Assembly (NCBI RefSeq): GCF_003350505.1
Contig: NZ_QQAY01000001.1
Location: 1 to 64,000, forward strand
From: Falsibacillus pallidus
Lineage (GTDB): Bacteria > Bacillota > Bacilli > Bacillales > DSM-25281
Direction: 5' to 3'
Length of the DNA stretch: 64,000 nt
Each line of letters begins with the position of its first letter. Within the stretch, counting starts at the first letter, position 1. The translations under genes were made by a program, and so were the position numbers. The notes beneath the pieces were generated by a model. The model was not told where the DNA came from. It searched no databases and saw only the letters and a program-made list of their open reading frames with translations. Positions 1-8,594 of the stretch are shown in pieces.

Positions 1-91
1 CAGACAATGCACTACCTGTCAGCTAGACACTTCCGCCACTGCGGTGTGTCAGGGACTTTCACCCATTAGTCCGATGCGCTGCCAAGCGCAC
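1..91 (-). mobile_element. Group IIC intron, 5' end of domain I (partial, runs off the left edge)
   Basis: Read on the minus strand from 91 leftward, the sequence starts with GTGCGC, fitting the GUGYG 5' end of group II introns. It continues with GGACTAATGGGTGAAAGTCCC-like pairing segments (GGGTGAAAGTCCC at about 52-64) and a GGCGGAAGTGTCTAGC segment at about 22-37. From memory the order and spacing resemble the domain I start of the Oceanobacillus iheyensis group IIC intron. It begins immediately after the T-run of the tkt terminator, which is the known preferred target of class C introns (insertion behind intrinsic terminators). No reverse transcriptase gene is visible because the rest lies outside the window. 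Confidence 0.82.
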
Positions 92-122
92 AAAAAACAA
101 GGGCTGCATCAACAGCCCTTGT
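92..122 (-). terminator. Intrinsic terminator of tkt
   Basis: A 9-10 bp stem (98-106 with 113-121, core CAAGGGCTG/CAGCCCTTG) has a 6-nt loop. On the minus strand it is followed by six T residues (97-92). It lies 25 bases behind the tkt stop. The T-run abuts the GTGCG start of the intron. Confidence 0.93.
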
Positions 123-146
123 AACATCTATATATCATCATAAAAT

Positions 147-2153
147 TTATTTCTGAAGTAATGCTTTTACACGTGCAACTACGTTCTCAACAGAGAAGCC
201 AAATTCTTTCAATACAACATCTCCAGGAGCTGAAGCACCGAAGTGGTCAATGCCTAATACTTCCCCTTCGTCTCCTGTATAGCGTTCCCAGCCGAATGGA
301 GCGGCCATTTCGATTGCCAAACGCTTTTTCACGTCTTTAGGAAGAACAGATTCTTTATATGCAGCATCTTGTTTTTCGAAACGATCCCATGAAGGCATGC
401 TGATGACAGAAACATTGATTCCTTCTGACGCTAATGCAGTTTGTGCATCCACAGCAAGGCTTACTTCAGAACCCGTTGCAAGAAGTAGCGCATCTGGAGA
501 ACCTTTTCCTGCAGGCGAGACGACATATGCTCCTTTTTCTACACCTTGCTGAGCTTTTTCAGCAGAATTCTTTAATGTAGGAAGTCCCTGTCTTGTAAGC
601 ACCAAAGCAGTAGGGTTTTCTTTAGATGTCACAGCAATTCTCCATGCTGCAGCGGCTTCATTTCCGTCAGCAGGACGGATAACGGACAAGTTTGGCATTG
701 TACGCAATGAAGGAAGCTGTTCAATCGGTTCATGAGTAGGTCCATCTTCACCAACAGCCACACTATCATGTGTGAAGACATATGTTACCGGTAGTCCCAT
801 AAGGGCTGCCAATCGGATTGCAGGACGAAGATAATCCGAGAATACGAAGAATGTACCTCCGAATACGTTCACTCCTCCATGCAGCGCCATTCCATTCATA
901 GCTGCTCCCATAGCGAATTCACGAACACCAAACCAGATATTGCGTCCTTCAAATGTCTCAGGAGTAAAATCTTTTTCCCCTTTGATCATTGTATTGTTAG
1001 AACCCGCAAGATCAGCAGATCCGCCGATTAATGTAGGAAGGTTTTTAGCAATTCCATTCATTACCTCTCCACTGGAAGCACGGCTTGCTAATTTTGAACC
1101 TTCTTCATAAACCGGGATATCTTTATCCCATCCATCAGGAAGTTTTCCTGAAATAGCTGCTTTTAGTTGTGCGCCAAGTTCAGGATATTCTTTTGAATAG
1201 CTCTCAAAAAGATTTTCCCATTCAGCCTGTACTTTCTCCCCTTTTGATACAACTTCTTCTTTAAAGCGGCTGTATACTTCATCAGGAACATAGAAGTCTT
1301 CTTCAAACGTCCATTTGTAAGCTTCTTTCGTTAACTTTCTTTCGTCGGCGCCAAGTGGAGCACCATGAACAGCTGATTTTCCGGATTTATTCGGAGCCCC
1401 ATATCCGATGACTGTTTTTACTTCGATCAATGTCGGACGGTTCTCATCAGCTTTTGCTTCTTCCAATACTTTCGCAATAGCTTCCAGGTCGTTTCCATCT
1501 TCCACTCTTAGGTATTGCCAGCCATAAGCTTTAAAGCGGCCTTCAACACTTTCAGAGAATGAACGGTCCAGATCACCGTCAAGAGAAATATCATTTGAAT
1601 CATAAAGAACAACAAGGCGGCCTAATTTCAAATGTGCTGCCAGGGATGCTGCTTCAGCAGACACACCCTCCATCAAGTCTCCATCACCACAAATGCTGTA
1701 TGTATGATGGTTGATCACTTCATATTGACCCTTATTATAGACACCTGCAAGATGACGTTCTGCCATTGCCATTCCGACAGCCATCGCAATTCCTTGACCG
1801 AGCGGGCCAGTAGTGGCCTCAACACCAGCAGTATGTTTATATTCAGGATGCCCCGGAGTCTTGCTTCCCCATTGGCGGAAGTTCTTGATTTCATCCATGC
1901 TTAAATCATACCCGGAAAGGTGAAGCAGGCTGTATAAGAGCATTGATCCATGTCCTGCTGAAAGAACAAAACGATCCCGGTTAAACCATTGTGGATCTTT
2001 TGGATTGTGATTCATGAAACGCGTCCAAAGGGTATAAGCCATTGGAGCAGCCCCCATAGGCATTCCAGGGTGGCCTGAATTAGCTTTTTCAATTGCATCG
2101 ATTGATAGCGTTCTTATTGTATTGACTGATAGTTGATCCATTTTATCAAACAT
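147..2153 (-). CDS. tkt: Transketolase
   Basis: Thiamine-diphosphate enzyme of the non-oxidative pentose phosphate pathway. It moves two-carbon ketol units between sugar phosphates in the cytoplasm. The 668-residue length is normal. Visible motifs are [15 protein letters not shown] near residues 26-40 (His28), the ThDP-binding GDGDLMEG at about 156-163, and the C-terminal [18 protein letters not shown] segment. The ATG at 2153 is chosen because GAGAGGATG lies 9 bases upstream; a longer frame to 2171 would place this ribosome binding site inside the gene. Upstream are a candidate promoter, a palindrome at 2174-2189 and a copy (2225-2239) of the motif found around the nucleoside transporter operon. 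The intron end lies directly behind its terminator. Confidence 0.97.
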   Translation of the reverse strand: MFDKMDQLSVNTIRTLSIDAIEKANSGHPGMPMGAAPMAYTLWTRFMNHNPKDPQWFNRDRFVLSAGHGSMLLYSLLHLSGYDLSMDEIKNFRQWGSKTPGHPEYKHTAGVEATTGPLGQGIAMAVGMAMAERHLAGVYNKGQYEVINHHTYSICGDGDLMEGVSAEAASLAAHLKLGRLVVLYDSNDISLDGDLDRSFSESVEGRFKAYGWQYLRVEDGNDLEAIAKVLEEAKADENRPTLIEVKTVIGYGAPNKSGKSAVHGAPLGADERKLTKEAYKWTFEEDFYVPDEVYSRFKEEVVSKGEKVQAEWENLFESYSKEYPELGAQLKAAISGKLPDGWDKDIPVYEEGSKLASRASSGEVMNGIAKNLPTLIGGSADLAGSNNTMIKGEKDFTPETFEGRNIWFGVREFAMGAAMNGMALHGGVNVFGGTFFVFSDYLRPAIRLAALMGLPVTYVFTHDSVAVGEDGPTHEPIEQLPSLRTMPNLSVIRPADGNEAAAAWRIAVTSKENPTALVLTRQGLPTLKNSAEKAQQGVEKGAYVVSPAGKGSPDALLLATGSEVSLAVDAQTALASEGINVSVISMPSWDRFEKQDAAYKESVLPKDVKKRLAIEMAAPFGWERYTGDEGEVLGIDHFGASAPGDVVLKEFGFSVENVVARVKALLQK

Positions 2154-2173
2154 GAAAATACATCCTCTCATTA

Positions 2174-2189
2174 AGGGAATTCATTCCCT
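2174..2189. promoter_or_regulatory. Unassigned palindrome in the tkt leader
   Basis: AGGGAATTCATTCCCT is a perfect 16-bp palindrome just upstream of the tkt ribosome binding site. It lies at about the first transcribed bases if the promoter at 2193-2221 is right. No regulator is recognised for it. Confidence 0.4.
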
Positions 2190-2192
2190 ACT

Positions 2193-2221
2193 ATATTAAA
2201 ACTCTTTTTTCGTTTTCTCAA
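2193..2221 (-). promoter_or_regulatory. Candidate sigma-A promoter of tkt
   Basis: On the minus strand, TTGAGA (2221-2216) and TAATAT (2198-2193) are separated by 17 bases. The -35 is good and the -10 only partial. The GTCTGACCTCT motif lies just upstream of the -35. Confidence 0.4.
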
Positions 2222-2224
2222 CTA

Positions 2225-2239
2225 AAACGTCTGACCTCT
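2225..2239. promoter_or_regulatory. Candidate operator, AGANGTC-T-GACCTCT family (tkt copy)
   Basis: AAACGTCTGACCTCT shares the 11-mer GTCTGACCTCT exactly with sites at 53362-53376 and, inverted, at 50968-50982 in the nucleoside transporter region. The right half-site is perfect and the left half matches 5 of 7 palindromic positions. Binding by the GntR regulator encoded at 52321-53049 is inferred, not shown. Confidence 0.5.
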
Positions 2240-2324
2240 CAAATATACCAATAATTAGTATTTCTGATCTCATTAATTTTATGTATGGTGAAATACATGT
2301 TTTTAATGCACTTATTCCAAAAAT

Positions 2325-2350
2325 GCAAAAAGCCGAGGTCTCCCTCAGCA
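2325..2350 (-). terminator. Intrinsic terminator of ynzC
   Basis: A stem of 2332-2338 with 2343-2349 (GCTGAGG / CCTCGGC on the minus strand, one mismatch) is followed by TTTTTGC. It lies just behind the ynzC stop. Confidence 0.65.
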
Positions 2351-2356
2351 TACGCG

Positions 2357-2590
2357 TTAATTTAAATTATTTTTATCTTGAATATCGCGGATTTTCTTTG
2401 GTGTGACATCTTCTCCATTTGGATCAATCACTCGAACATTTTCAATAGTATTTTTCATGGAAGAACGGAAGGTTTCAAGATATTCCCGGCGCAAACGAGA
2501 TTGCTCCTTTGCTTCTTCATTTGAAAGACCTATCCCTTTGGATTTCTTCGAAAGTTCATTGATGCGGGCAATCTTTTCCTTTGAAAGCAT
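2357..2590 (-). CDS. ynzC: DUF896 family small protein YnzC
   Basis: A 77-residue cytoplasmic protein with the DUF896 signature: LSKEKIARINELSKKSKGIGLSNEE near the N terminus, followed by a basic helix (QSRLRREYLETFR) and an IRDIQ-like C-terminal part. The family sits next to the yneA-yneB-lexA cluster in bacilli, as here. Its molecular role is not known to me; the fold is a helical hairpin. The start at 2590 has AAGGAG 9 bases upstream. It is followed by its own terminator. Confidence 0.9.
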   Translation of the reverse strand: MLSKEKIARINELSKKSKGIGLSNEEAKEQSRLRREYLETFRSSMKNTIENVRVIDPNGEDVTPKKIRDIQDKNNLN

Positions 2591-2644
2591 AGAAAAAGCT
2601 CCTTTTCAGTAATTTGGAATACCGACATGTTACTAAAAAAGGGC

Positions 2645-3672
<1,028 letters not shown>

Positions 3673-3690
3673 AACTAAATTACCTCCAAG

Positions 3691-3704
3691 CGAATATATG
3701 TTCG
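3691..3704. promoter_or_regulatory. LexA (SOS) box 1
   Basis: CGAATATATGTTCG fits the Bacillus LexA consensus CGAAC-N4-GTTCG with one change. It lies between the yneA promoter and the yneA start. Confidence 0.85.
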
Positions 3705-3717
3705 TTTAATTACTTTG

Positions 3718-3746
3718 ATTATAGAACGCCTGTTCGATGATGTCAA
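3718..3746 (-). promoter_or_regulatory. Sigma-A promoter of yneA-yneB
   Basis: On the minus strand, TTGACA (3746-3741) and TATAAT (3723-3718), both perfect, are 17 bases apart. LexA box 2 sits in the spacer, which explains tight repression. Confidence 0.88.
3723..3736. promoter_or_regulatory. LexA (SOS) box 2
   Basis: AGAACGCCTGTTCG matches CGAAC-N4-GTTCG in 13 of 14 positions if the first base is ignored. It lies inside the yneA promoter spacer. Confidence 0.82.
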
Positions 3747-3754
3747 CAATTATT

Positions 3755-3768
3755 CGAACTTATGTTTG
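3755..3768. promoter_or_regulatory. LexA (SOS) box 3
   Basis: CGAACTTATGTTTG matches the consensus except for one base. It overlaps the -35 hexamer of the lexA promoter, fitting autorepression. Confidence 0.82.
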
Positions 3769-3794
3769 TATTTCCAGGAAGAACATGCTATAGT
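3766..3794 (+). promoter_or_regulatory. Sigma-A promoter of lexA
   Basis: TTGTAT (3766-3771) and TATAGT (3789-3794) are 17 bases apart. LexA box 3 covers the -35. Confidence 0.7.
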
Positions 3795-3830
3795 TGAATT
3801 AATAAAATGGATTAAAGCGAGGTGCAGCAA

Positions 3831-4451
3831 TTGACGAAACTATCAAAAAGACAGCATGACATCCTTTCTTTCATTAAAGATGAGGTTCGTGCAAAAGGTT
3901 ATCCACCTTCTGTCAGGGAGATCGGAGAGGCGGTAGGGTTGGCATCCAGTTCAACTGTCCATGGACACCTTGCAAGATTGGAAGCCAAAGGCCTGATTCG
4001 CCGGGATCCGACTAAACCGCGTGCAATTGAAGTATTAGAGCTTGAAGAGAATTCGATTCCAAAGCCTAATGTGGTTACGGTTCCATTAATAGGTAAAGTC
4101 ACTGCCGGAAATCCTATCACTGCCATCGAAAATGTAGAAGAATATTTCCCTTTGCCAGAACGTTTGGCACCTGCAGATGAACCGGTCTTCATGCTCGAAA
4201 TTATGGGAGACAGTATGATTGACGCGGGTATCTTAGATGGAGATTTAGTTATCGTGCGCCAGCAAAAAACGGCAAGGAATGGTGAAATCGTTGTTGCAAT
4301 GACCGACGAAGATGAAGCAACTGTTAAACGCTTCTTCAAGGAAAAAGACTTCGTCAGATTGCAGCCTGAAAATCCTTCAATGGAGCCAATCATATTAAAC
4401 AATGTCTCTATTCTCGGAAAAGTCATTGGTGTTTATCGCCACATTCACTAA
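3831..4451 (+). CDS. lexA: SOS response repressor and self-cleaving protease LexA
   Basis: A 206-residue repressor of the SOS regulon. The N-terminal winged helix-turn-helix ([21 protein letters not shown], about 27-47) binds CGAAC-N4-GTTCG boxes. The C-terminal S24 domain shows the Ala92-Gly93 cleavage site (VTAGNP), Ser128 (GDSMIDAG) and Lys166 (ATVKRF). The TTG at 3831 is chosen because AGGTG lies 7 bases upstream and the protein then begins TKLSKRQ like its relatives; a GTG at 3822 would contain the ribosome binding site. It is divergent from yneA-yneB. Three boxes lie between, and recA has a fourth at 39359-39372. Confidence 0.97.
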   Translation: MTKLSKRQHDILSFIKDEVRAKGYPPSVREIGEAVGLASSSTVHGHLARLEAKGLIRRDPTKPRAIEVLELEENSIPKPNVVTVPLIGKVTAGNPITAIENVEEYFPLPERLAPADEPVFMLEIMGDSMIDAGILDGDLVIVRQQKTARNGEIVVAMTDEDEATVKRFFKEKDFVRLQPENPSMEPIILNNVSILGKVIGVYRHIH

Positions 4452-4487
4452 AAAAAGGATGAAATCATTAATGATTTCATCCTTTTT
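4452..4487. terminator. Bidirectional terminator between lexA and the lysozyme gene
   Basis: A 36-base near-perfect palindrome (AAAAAGGATGAAATCATT and its complement) has A/T runs on both sides. It serves two convergent genes. Confidence 0.92.
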
Positions 4488-4502
4488 ATTTGAAATAAAC
4501 AA

Positions 4503-5249
4503 TTATTGATCCAACAATCCGAGTCTATCCAAGATCACCGCCAATTGCCCCCTGGTCACTGGCTCATTCGGACCCCATGTCCCGTCAGTATGCCCTTTCA
4601 TGATTCCGGCCTTTATTGCTTTTTCAATAGACTCCTGTGCCCAATGTCCTTCATAGTCCTTTTTTTGATCGGCCACCGCTTTCAACCCCTTTCCATCATC
4701 CAAGTCTACATTTCCTTGGATGCCATTAACTGAGCCCTTCTCAGAATACTGCCAGCAAGTAAATTCTTTCCATCTGGAAAAGGAAGGCTCACTTACATCA
4801 TAATGTGCAATCCATAGGGGATATTTCGTCAGCGGCTCCAATAAATATTTTTTTTGAAAATAGGAATATGAATATATCATTACCTTCCCCAATGACAATC
4901 GGACAGTTTCAAGCCACAAACCGGCAAGCTTTGTCAGCTGCTCCGCTTTCAATCCTGCCCCTGTTGTCTCGATATCGTATACATACGGCAAATCAGCAGG
5001 CATGTCCCTCACAGTATTGATGAAATGCCTTGCTTCACTTAGAGTATTTGCTTCGTCTATCGGTCTGGCAAAGTGATAGAACCCTACTCTCAATCCTGCT
5101 TTTTTTGCTCCCATATAATATTCTTCTAATTTTGGATCTACATATGAACTACCCTCTGTCGCTTTCAAGTAGACAAATTCGATTCCATCTGATTTTACTT
5201 GATTCCAATCATTCACTTGATTCCAATGGGAGACATCAATGCCTTTCAT
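4503..5249 (-). CDS. GH25 family lysozyme with one SLH domain
   Basis: A 248-residue protein. Residues 1-190 form a glycoside hydrolase 25 (Chalaropsis-type muramidase) domain: GIDVSHWN with Asp5, the YDIETT pair Asp92/Glu94, and QGNVDLD near 178-184. Residues about 198-248 form a single S-layer homology unit (HWAQESIEKAIKAGIMKG ... PVTRGQLAVILDRLG). The ATG at 5249 is used because GGAGGAGAT lies 6 bases upstream; the upstream extension to 5309 would include that site. No signal peptide or transmembrane segment is visible, which is odd for a wall-binding muramidase; release by lysis or a non-classical route are alternatives. It is probably an accessory gene. Confidence 0.88.
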   Translation of the reverse strand: MKGIDVSHWNQVNDWNQVKSDGIEFVYLKATEGSSYVDPKLEEYYMGAKKAGLRVGFYHFARPIDEANTLSEARHFINTVRDMPADLPYVYDIETTGAGLKAEQLTKLAGLWLETVRLSLGKVMIYSYSYFQKKYLLEPLTKYPLWIAHYDVSEPSFSRWKEFTCWQYSEKGSVNGIQGNVDLDDGKGLKAVADQKKDYEGHWAQESIEKAIKAGIMKGHTDGTWGPNEPVTRGQLAVILDRLGLLDQ

Positions 5250-5340
5250 GCCATCTCCTCCATTCAACCTTTTCGCTATATAAGCTTGTATTATAATATG
5301 GTTAAACAAGCACTTTAAATCAGGTAACAGTCTATTCCGA

Positions 5341-5373
5341 TAAAAAAAGGCTCCCGGGGAAACCGGGAGCCTT
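5341..5373 (-). terminator. Intrinsic terminator of the glnRA operon
   Basis: An 11-bp stem, AAGGCTCCCGG (5347-5357) with CCGGGAGCCTT (5363-5373), is followed on the minus strand by TTTTTTTA. It lies 8 bases behind the glnA stop. Confidence 0.92.
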
Positions 5374-5381
5374 TTCTTTCA

Positions 5382-6716
5382 TTAAAACATTTGCATATAT
5401 TGTTCTCTTTCCCACGGATGAACTTGAGTGCGGAACATATCCCATTCGATCTCTTTCGCTTCAACGAAGTGTTCAAGGATGTGACTACCAAGCGCAGCTG
5501 TCATCACTTCATCTGATTTCAATTGTTCCAGTGCTTGATAAAGAGTAGCCGGCAAGTCTTCAATTCCAGCTTCTACTCTTTCCTCTTTATTCATTACATA
5601 GATATTGCGGTCGATTGGTGCCGGAGCAGCCAATTTATTCTTAATGCCGTCAAGACCTGCTTTTAATAAAACAGCCATTGCTAAATATGGATTTGCTGCA
5701 GGGTCTACAGATCTCACTTCTACGCGAGTGCTCAATCCTCTTGATGCAGGAATACGGATCAATGGACTGCGGTTTCTTGCGGACCAGGCAACATAGCATG
5801 GTGCTTCATATCCTGGCACAAGACGTTTATAAGAGTTTACTGTAGGATTTGTCACAGCTGTAAAGCTTTTCGCATGTTTAATTACCCCTGCAATAAAGTG
5901 ATAAGCCGTTTCACTCAACTCCAATTTCCCTTCAGTATCATAGAAGGCATTCACTCCCTCTGTGAATAAAGAAAGGTTGCAGTGCATACCGGAACCATTT
6001 ACGCCAAATAGCGGTTTTGGCATGAAAGTGGCATGAAGGCCATGCTTGCGGGCAATCGTTTTAACGACCAATTTAAAAGTTTGAATATCATCGCATGCTT
6101 CAAGTGCATTCGCATATTTGAAGTCTATTTCATGTTGGCCTGGTGCTACTTCATGGTGGGAAGCTTCAATTTCAAAGCCCATTTCTTCCAGTTCAAGTAC
6201 GATATCGCGGCGGCAGTTTTCGCCAAGGTCTGTAGGAGCCAAGTCAAAATATCCACCGTTATCATTTAATTCGAGAGTCGGTTCACCCTTCTCATCCAGC
6301 TTGAACAGGAAAAATTCCGGCTCTGGCCCAAGGTTGAAGTTTGTGAATCCGAGTTCTTCCATTTCTTTCAATATTCTTTTTAAGTTATTTCGAGGATCTC
6401 CTTCAAATGGCGTTCCATCTGGATTGTAAATATCGCAGATTAAGCGGGCAACTTTACCTTTTTCCGCTGTCCAAGGGAATACAACCCATGTATCCAAGTC
6501 AGGGAAAAGATACATATCGGATTCTTCGATGCGTACAAATCCTTCAATGGATGACCCATCAAACATCATTTTGTTGTCAAGGGCTTTCCCTAGTTGACTT
6601 ACAGGGATTTCAACATTTTTGATAGTTCCCAAAATATCTGTGAATTGCAGACGAATAAATTTTACATTTTCTTCTTTTGCTAATCTTTGAATGTCTTCCG
6701 TAGTGAATTTAGCCAT
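5382..6716 (-). CDS. glnA: Glutamine synthetase, type I
   Basis: A 444-residue cytoplasmic enzyme making glutamine from glutamate, ammonia and ATP; length equals the Bacillus GSI-alpha form. Motifs: DGSSIEGF at 53-60, followed by Arg62 (the position tied to feedback inhibition in B. subtilis), the N-terminal latch [17 protein letters not shown], and the ATP-binding signature [16 protein letters not shown]. The start at 6716 has CTAAGGAGG 9 bases upstream; nine in-frame codons upstream are excluded. It is second in the glnR-glnA operon, 35 bases behind glnR. In this family feedback-inhibited enzyme also controls GlnR and TnrA. Confidence 0.98.
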   Translation of the reverse strand: MAKFTTEDIQRLAKEENVKFIRLQFTDILGTIKNVEIPVSQLGKALDNKMMFDGSSIEGFVRIEESDMYLFPDLDTWVVFPWTAEKGKVARLICDIYNPDGTPFEGDPRNNLKRILKEMEELGFTNFNLGPEPEFFLFKLDEKGEPTLELNDNGGYFDLAPTDLGENCRRDIVLELEEMGFEIEASHHEVAPGQHEIDFKYANALEACDDIQTFKLVVKTIARKHGLHATFMPKPLFGVNGSGMHCNLSLFTEGVNAFYDTEGKLELSETAYHFIAGVIKHAKSFTAVTNPTVNSYKRLVPGYEAPCYVAWSARNRSPLIRIPASRGLSTRVEVRSVDPAANPYLAMAVLLKAGLDGIKNKLAAPAPIDRNIYVMNKEERVEAGIEDLPATLYQALEQLKSDEVMTAALGSHILEHFVEAKEIEWDMFRTQVHPWEREQYMQMF

Positions 6717-6751
6717 TGAAGATTGCCTCCTTAGAGTTGTCAATTAATTTA

Positions 6752-7159
6752 TTAGTGAAAAAAGCGCGACATGTCACCCTGCCTGAGAGAAGAACGGTTG
6801 AATCTTCCTGCATGCTGCAATTCTGATCTCAACAGTTTCCTCAATTCCTCATCAGATAAATCACGTCTTGCTTTTTCAGCATCCTTTTTAGTATGAATCG
6901 CTGAATCGGCTGCCGACTTCACTTCAAAGATTTTCTTGATTCCTGCCATATTGATTCCATTGTCTAAAAAATCTTTGATTTCAAGCAGCTTATCAATGTC
7001 ATTTAAGGAAAAGAGGCGGCGATTGCCTTCAGTCCTGGCAGGGAAAATCAGCTCATGCTCTTCATAATAACGAATTTGCCTTGCAGTCAAATCCGTCAGC
7101 TGCATGACAATCCCAATCGGAAATAAAGGCATTGTACGGCGAATATTACTATTGTTCAT
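6752..7159 (-). CDS. glnR: MerR-family nitrogen repressor GlnR
   Basis: A 135-residue DNA-binding repressor. The N-terminal MerR winged-helix ([37 protein letters not shown], about 14-50) is followed by a dimerisation helix. The C-terminal tail ends [10 protein letters not shown], the conserved autoinhibitory/GlnA-responsive segment. It is first in the operon with glnA. Two GlnR/TnrA boxes overlap and precede its promoter, indicating autoregulation under nitrogen excess. Confidence 0.97.
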   Translation of the reverse strand: MNNSNIRRTMPLFPIGIVMQLTDLTARQIRYYEEHELIFPARTEGNRRLFSLNDIDKLLEIKDFLDNGINMAGIKKIFEVKSAADSAIHTKKDAEKARRDLSDEELRKLLRSELQHAGRFNRSSLRQGDMSRFFH

Positions 7160-7197
7160 AGCCCATTGACCCCTTTCTAATCCTTAACTCATGACTT

Positions 7198-7226
7198 ATT
7201 ATATGCCGTGTTAGATTTGTTGTCAA
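7198..7226 (-). promoter_or_regulatory. Sigma-A promoter of glnRA
   Basis: On the minus strand TTGACA (7226-7221) and TATAAT (7203-7198) are perfect consensus with a 17-base spacer. It is overlapped by a GlnR box. Confidence 0.93.
7209..7225. promoter_or_regulatory. GlnR/TnrA box, promoter-proximal
   Basis: TGTTAGATTTGTTGTCA fits TGTNA-N7-TNACA with one mismatch. It covers the spacer and -35 of the glnRA promoter. Confidence 0.8.
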
Positions 7227-7231
7227 TGGTA

Positions 7232-7248
7232 TGTTAGGTTTTCTTACA
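7232..7248. promoter_or_regulatory. GlnR/TnrA box, promoter-distal
   Basis: TGTTAGGTTTTCTTACA is a perfect match to TGTNA-N7-TNACA. It starts 23 bases from the start of the proximal box, about two helical turns. Confidence 0.92.
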
Positions 7249-7249
7249 T

Positions 7250-7293
7250 AAAAAAAACAAAAAGAAAGGATAGCTTAAAATGGCTATCCTTTT
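7250..7293 (-). terminator. Intrinsic terminator of hflX-ynbB
   Basis: A 10-bp stem, AAAGGATAGC (7265-7274) with GCTATCCTTT (7283-7292), is followed on the minus strand by a CTTTTTGTTTTTTT tract. Confidence 0.88.
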
Positions 7294-7313
7294 GTCCTTA
7301 TTATAATTACCTT

Positions 7314-8582
7314 TTATAAAGCAATTAAACCTTTTTCAACTAATCTGTCCACTGCTGAGCTAACTGCGATTTTCACATGAGAATAAGTAATCCCTCCTTG
7401 TACATATGCAACATAAGGAGGTCTGATCGGGCCATCTGCAGTCAATTCTATGCTTGCCCCTTGGATAAACGTTCCTGCAGCCATGATGACATCGTCTTCA
7501 TAGCCAGGCATATAATTCGGATATGGCGTCACATGTGAATTGACGGGTGAAGCGTATTGGATTGCCTGACAAAACTGGATCATCTTTTCGGCATTATCAA
7601 ATTGGACAGATTGTATAAGATCCGTCCTTGTGCTATTCCATTTCGGATAAGTGTCCATCCCAAGGCGCTCTAGGAGCGCGGAAGTAAAGACAGCTCCTTT
7701 TAAGGCTTCACCCACTACGTGAGGAGCAAGGAAAAATCCTTGATACATTTCTTGCAGGCTGTATAGTGAAGGGCCTGCTTCCGCCCCGATTCCTGGAGAC
7801 GTCATCCTATAGGAACAGGCTTCAATCAAACCTGCCTTGCCTACAAGATACCCCCCTGTTTTTGCAAGGCCGCCACCTGGGTTTTTAATCAATGATCCTG
7901 CCATCAAGTCAGCTCCTACATGGCAAGGTTCCTTATCTTCGACAAATTCCCCATAGCAGTTATCAACGAATACCACAGCATCAGGCTTGATTTCTTTTAC
8001 AAAACGGATCATTTCCTCAAGCTCTTTTATTGTAAATGAAGGACGCGTTGCATATCCTTTTGAACGTTGGATTCCTATCATTTTTATAGAAGGGGATATC
8101 GCCTTCTCCACTGCTTCGTAATCCACTTTTCCATCTTCTGCAAGGGGCACACTGCTGTAGCCGATGCCAAATTCTTTTAATGAACCGACTCCACTTCCCC
8201 GGATGCCTACAATTTCTTCAAGTGTATCGTAAGGTTTACCTGTAATATACAACAAGTCGTCCCCTGGTCTTAATATCCCGAATAACGCGATTGAGATCGC
8301 ATGTGTTCCCGAAATGATCTGCGGACGGACCAATCCTGCTTCTCCACCAAAAACGTCCCCGTATATTTTTTCAAGAGTATCGCGGCCAATATCGTCATAT
8401 CCGTATCCTGTTGTAGGGATGAAGTGGGAATCACTTACCCGCTTATCTTGAAATGAAGACAGTACACGGAATTGGTTTTCTTCCGCTCTGCGATTGATTT
8501 CTTGATGAATCGGCTGAATTTGTTTTTCTATTTCTTCTATGATTGGCTTCAATTTTTCTCCGTGTGTTAAAAATTCAAACAT
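7314..8582 (-). CDS. ynbB: PLP-dependent methionine gamma-lyase family protein YnbB
   Basis: A 422-residue fold-type I pyridoxal-phosphate enzyme of the family formerly labelled aluminium resistance protein. PLP residues visible: VVFVDNCYGEF with Asp207 and SLIKNPGGGLAKTGGY with probable Schiff-base Lys233; RPQIISGTHAIS near 86-97 lines the phosphate site. The physiological substrate is uncertain; a role in sulfur amino-acid or cystathionine chemistry is inferred from family membership. AAGGAG lies upstream of the ATG. It is 12 bases behind hflX in one operon and immediately upstream of glnRA, as in B. subtilis. Confidence 0.92.
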   Translation of the reverse strand: MFEFLTHGEKLKPIIEEIEKQIQPIHQEINRRAEENQFRVLSSFQDKRVSDSHFIPTTGYGYDDIGRDTLEKIYGDVFGGEAGLVRPQIISGTHAISIALFGILRPGDDLLYITGKPYDTLEEIVGIRGSGVGSLKEFGIGYSSVPLAEDGKVDYEAVEKAISPSIKMIGIQRSKGYATRPSFTIKELEEMIRFVKEIKPDAVVFVDNCYGEFVEDKEPCHVGADLMAGSLIKNPGGGLAKTGGYLVGKAGLIEACSYRMTSPGIGAEAGPSLYSLQEMYQGFFLAPHVVGEALKGAVFTSALLERLGMDTYPKWNSTRTDLIQSVQFDNAEKMIQFCQAIQYASPVNSHVTPYPNYMPGYEDDVIMAAGTFIQGASIELTADGPIRPPYVAYVQGGITYSHVKIAVSSAVDRLVEKGLIAL

Positions 8583-8594
8583 GATGTTCTCCTT

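Noticed and set aside
3899-4426. Long open frame antisense to lexA
   Set aside because: Mirror frame of the lexA coding sequence; no ribosome binding site, no family resemblance.
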